From assembly GCF_011089895.1 (NCBI RefSeq), contig NZ_JAANAT010000004.1, forward strand, positions 660,841-724,840: a DNA stretch of 64,000 nucleotides, read 5' to 3'. The notes beneath the pieces are model-generated. The model did not search any database. It was not told where the DNA came from and worked only from the letters and a program-made list of their open reading frames with translations. Below are positions 63,712 through 64,000 of this stretch, piece after piece (position 1 is the first letter of the stretch; every line of letters starts with the position of its first letter). Origin of the DNA: Mucilaginibacter inviolabilis. GTDB taxonomy: Bacteria; Bacteroidota; Bacteroidia; Sphingobacteriales; Sphingobacteriaceae. The position numbers and the translations under genes are program-made.

Positions 63712-64000
63712 CCGAAACGAAGGAAGGAAAAAAGGCGGAGACGCTGAGAGAGAAAGAAGGGGAAAGCCAAAGCGAATTTGGCAGTAAAATAAAAGAAGGG
63801 AAAACGAGAGTTGGCCTGGATAAAAAAGAGAGAAGTCGGAGCGATTCTGACGGACAGAAAATGAAGAGTTAAGGAGTATAAGAACTCCAAGATTATAAAG
63901 CGGATCCGGGATGGTGAAGCGATAAGTTCTTTTAAGAAATAGAAAATCATGTAGCGTAACGATCGGAAACTAAACCCTTCCGGTGCGTTATAAGAAAGCG
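63712..64000 (+). ncRNA. Probable rRNA operon leader (continues beyond window)
   Basis: About 290 bases with no reading frame of note on the plus strand, very rich in A and G (AAGGAAGGAAAAAAGGCGG and similar), starting right after a consensus promoter. This is the look of an rrn leader before 16S rRNA. The 16S start itself is not in the window, so the call rests on promoter and composition only. Confidence 0.5.

Overview
The window looks like chromosome from a Bacteroidota bacterium of the family Sphingobacteriaceae, with Mucilaginibacter or a close relative as the best guess. The reasons are two SusC/SusD pairs, an ECF sigma/FecR signalling set, a GH92 mannosidase, lipoproteins with short lipoboxes, 7TMR-DISM signalling, and promoters of the Bacteroidota type (TTTG, about 19 bases, TAnnTTTG). 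The genus is inferred from gene content only.

Left part (1-8.0 kb): the 5' part of malate:quinone oxidoreductase, a small lipoprotein, then an arginine-centred block of arginine decarboxylase-like protein, two tandem zinc-ribbon peptides, CtlX-type hydrolase, arginine deiminase-family protein and arginyl-tRNA synthetase. From 8 to 14.3 kb come a WXXGXW-type lipoprotein, 3-hydroxyacyl-CoA dehydrogenase and the first SusC/SusD pair. From 14.4 to 19.1 kb come bioF-bioD, a Spy-like protein, an S24-type regulator divergent from a degenerate GIY-YIG protein across a clean palindrome, MsrB and a fasciclin protein.

Middle (19-41 kb): a large envelope protein with a metalloprotease-like N-terminus, PBP1A, PPK2, a DUF4870-like membrane protein, GH92 mannosidase, a tripartite CzcCBA-type efflux operon, an omega-amidase with its methionine aminotransferase, a YeiH-type transporter, a DUF4199-like protein, an oxidoreductase and tRNA-Pro(TGG). 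Intergenic gaps here and near 4.5 and 8 kb carry at least six kinds of short palindromic repeats.

Accessory part (41-46.5 kb): an AraC regulator divergent from a flavin monooxygenase / IMPase-like / NAD(P)-binding operon, then a Crp/Fnr regulator and a tautomerase gene separated by a perfect 22-bp palindrome. A broken DUF2147-like gene marks a scar at about 46.4 kb.

The most unusual part is 46.6-54.3 kb. Five closely spaced minus-strand genes encode a coiled-coil protein, a DUF4407-like membrane protein, a single-pass membrane protein, a lysozyme-like GH108 protein without signal peptide, and a HerA/VirB4-like ATPase. They diverge from a 7TMR-DISM histidine kinase and a NarL-type response regulator. 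I do not recognise this combination as a named system. It may be an ATPase-driven envelope machine under two-component control.

Right end (54.4-64 kb): a class 3 lipase, a sigma factor divergent from FecR, a second SusC (with STN domain) and SusD, and finally a promoter and purine-rich leader that probably open an rRNA operon lying beyond the window. No transposase, integrase, CRISPR array or prophage structural gene was seen.
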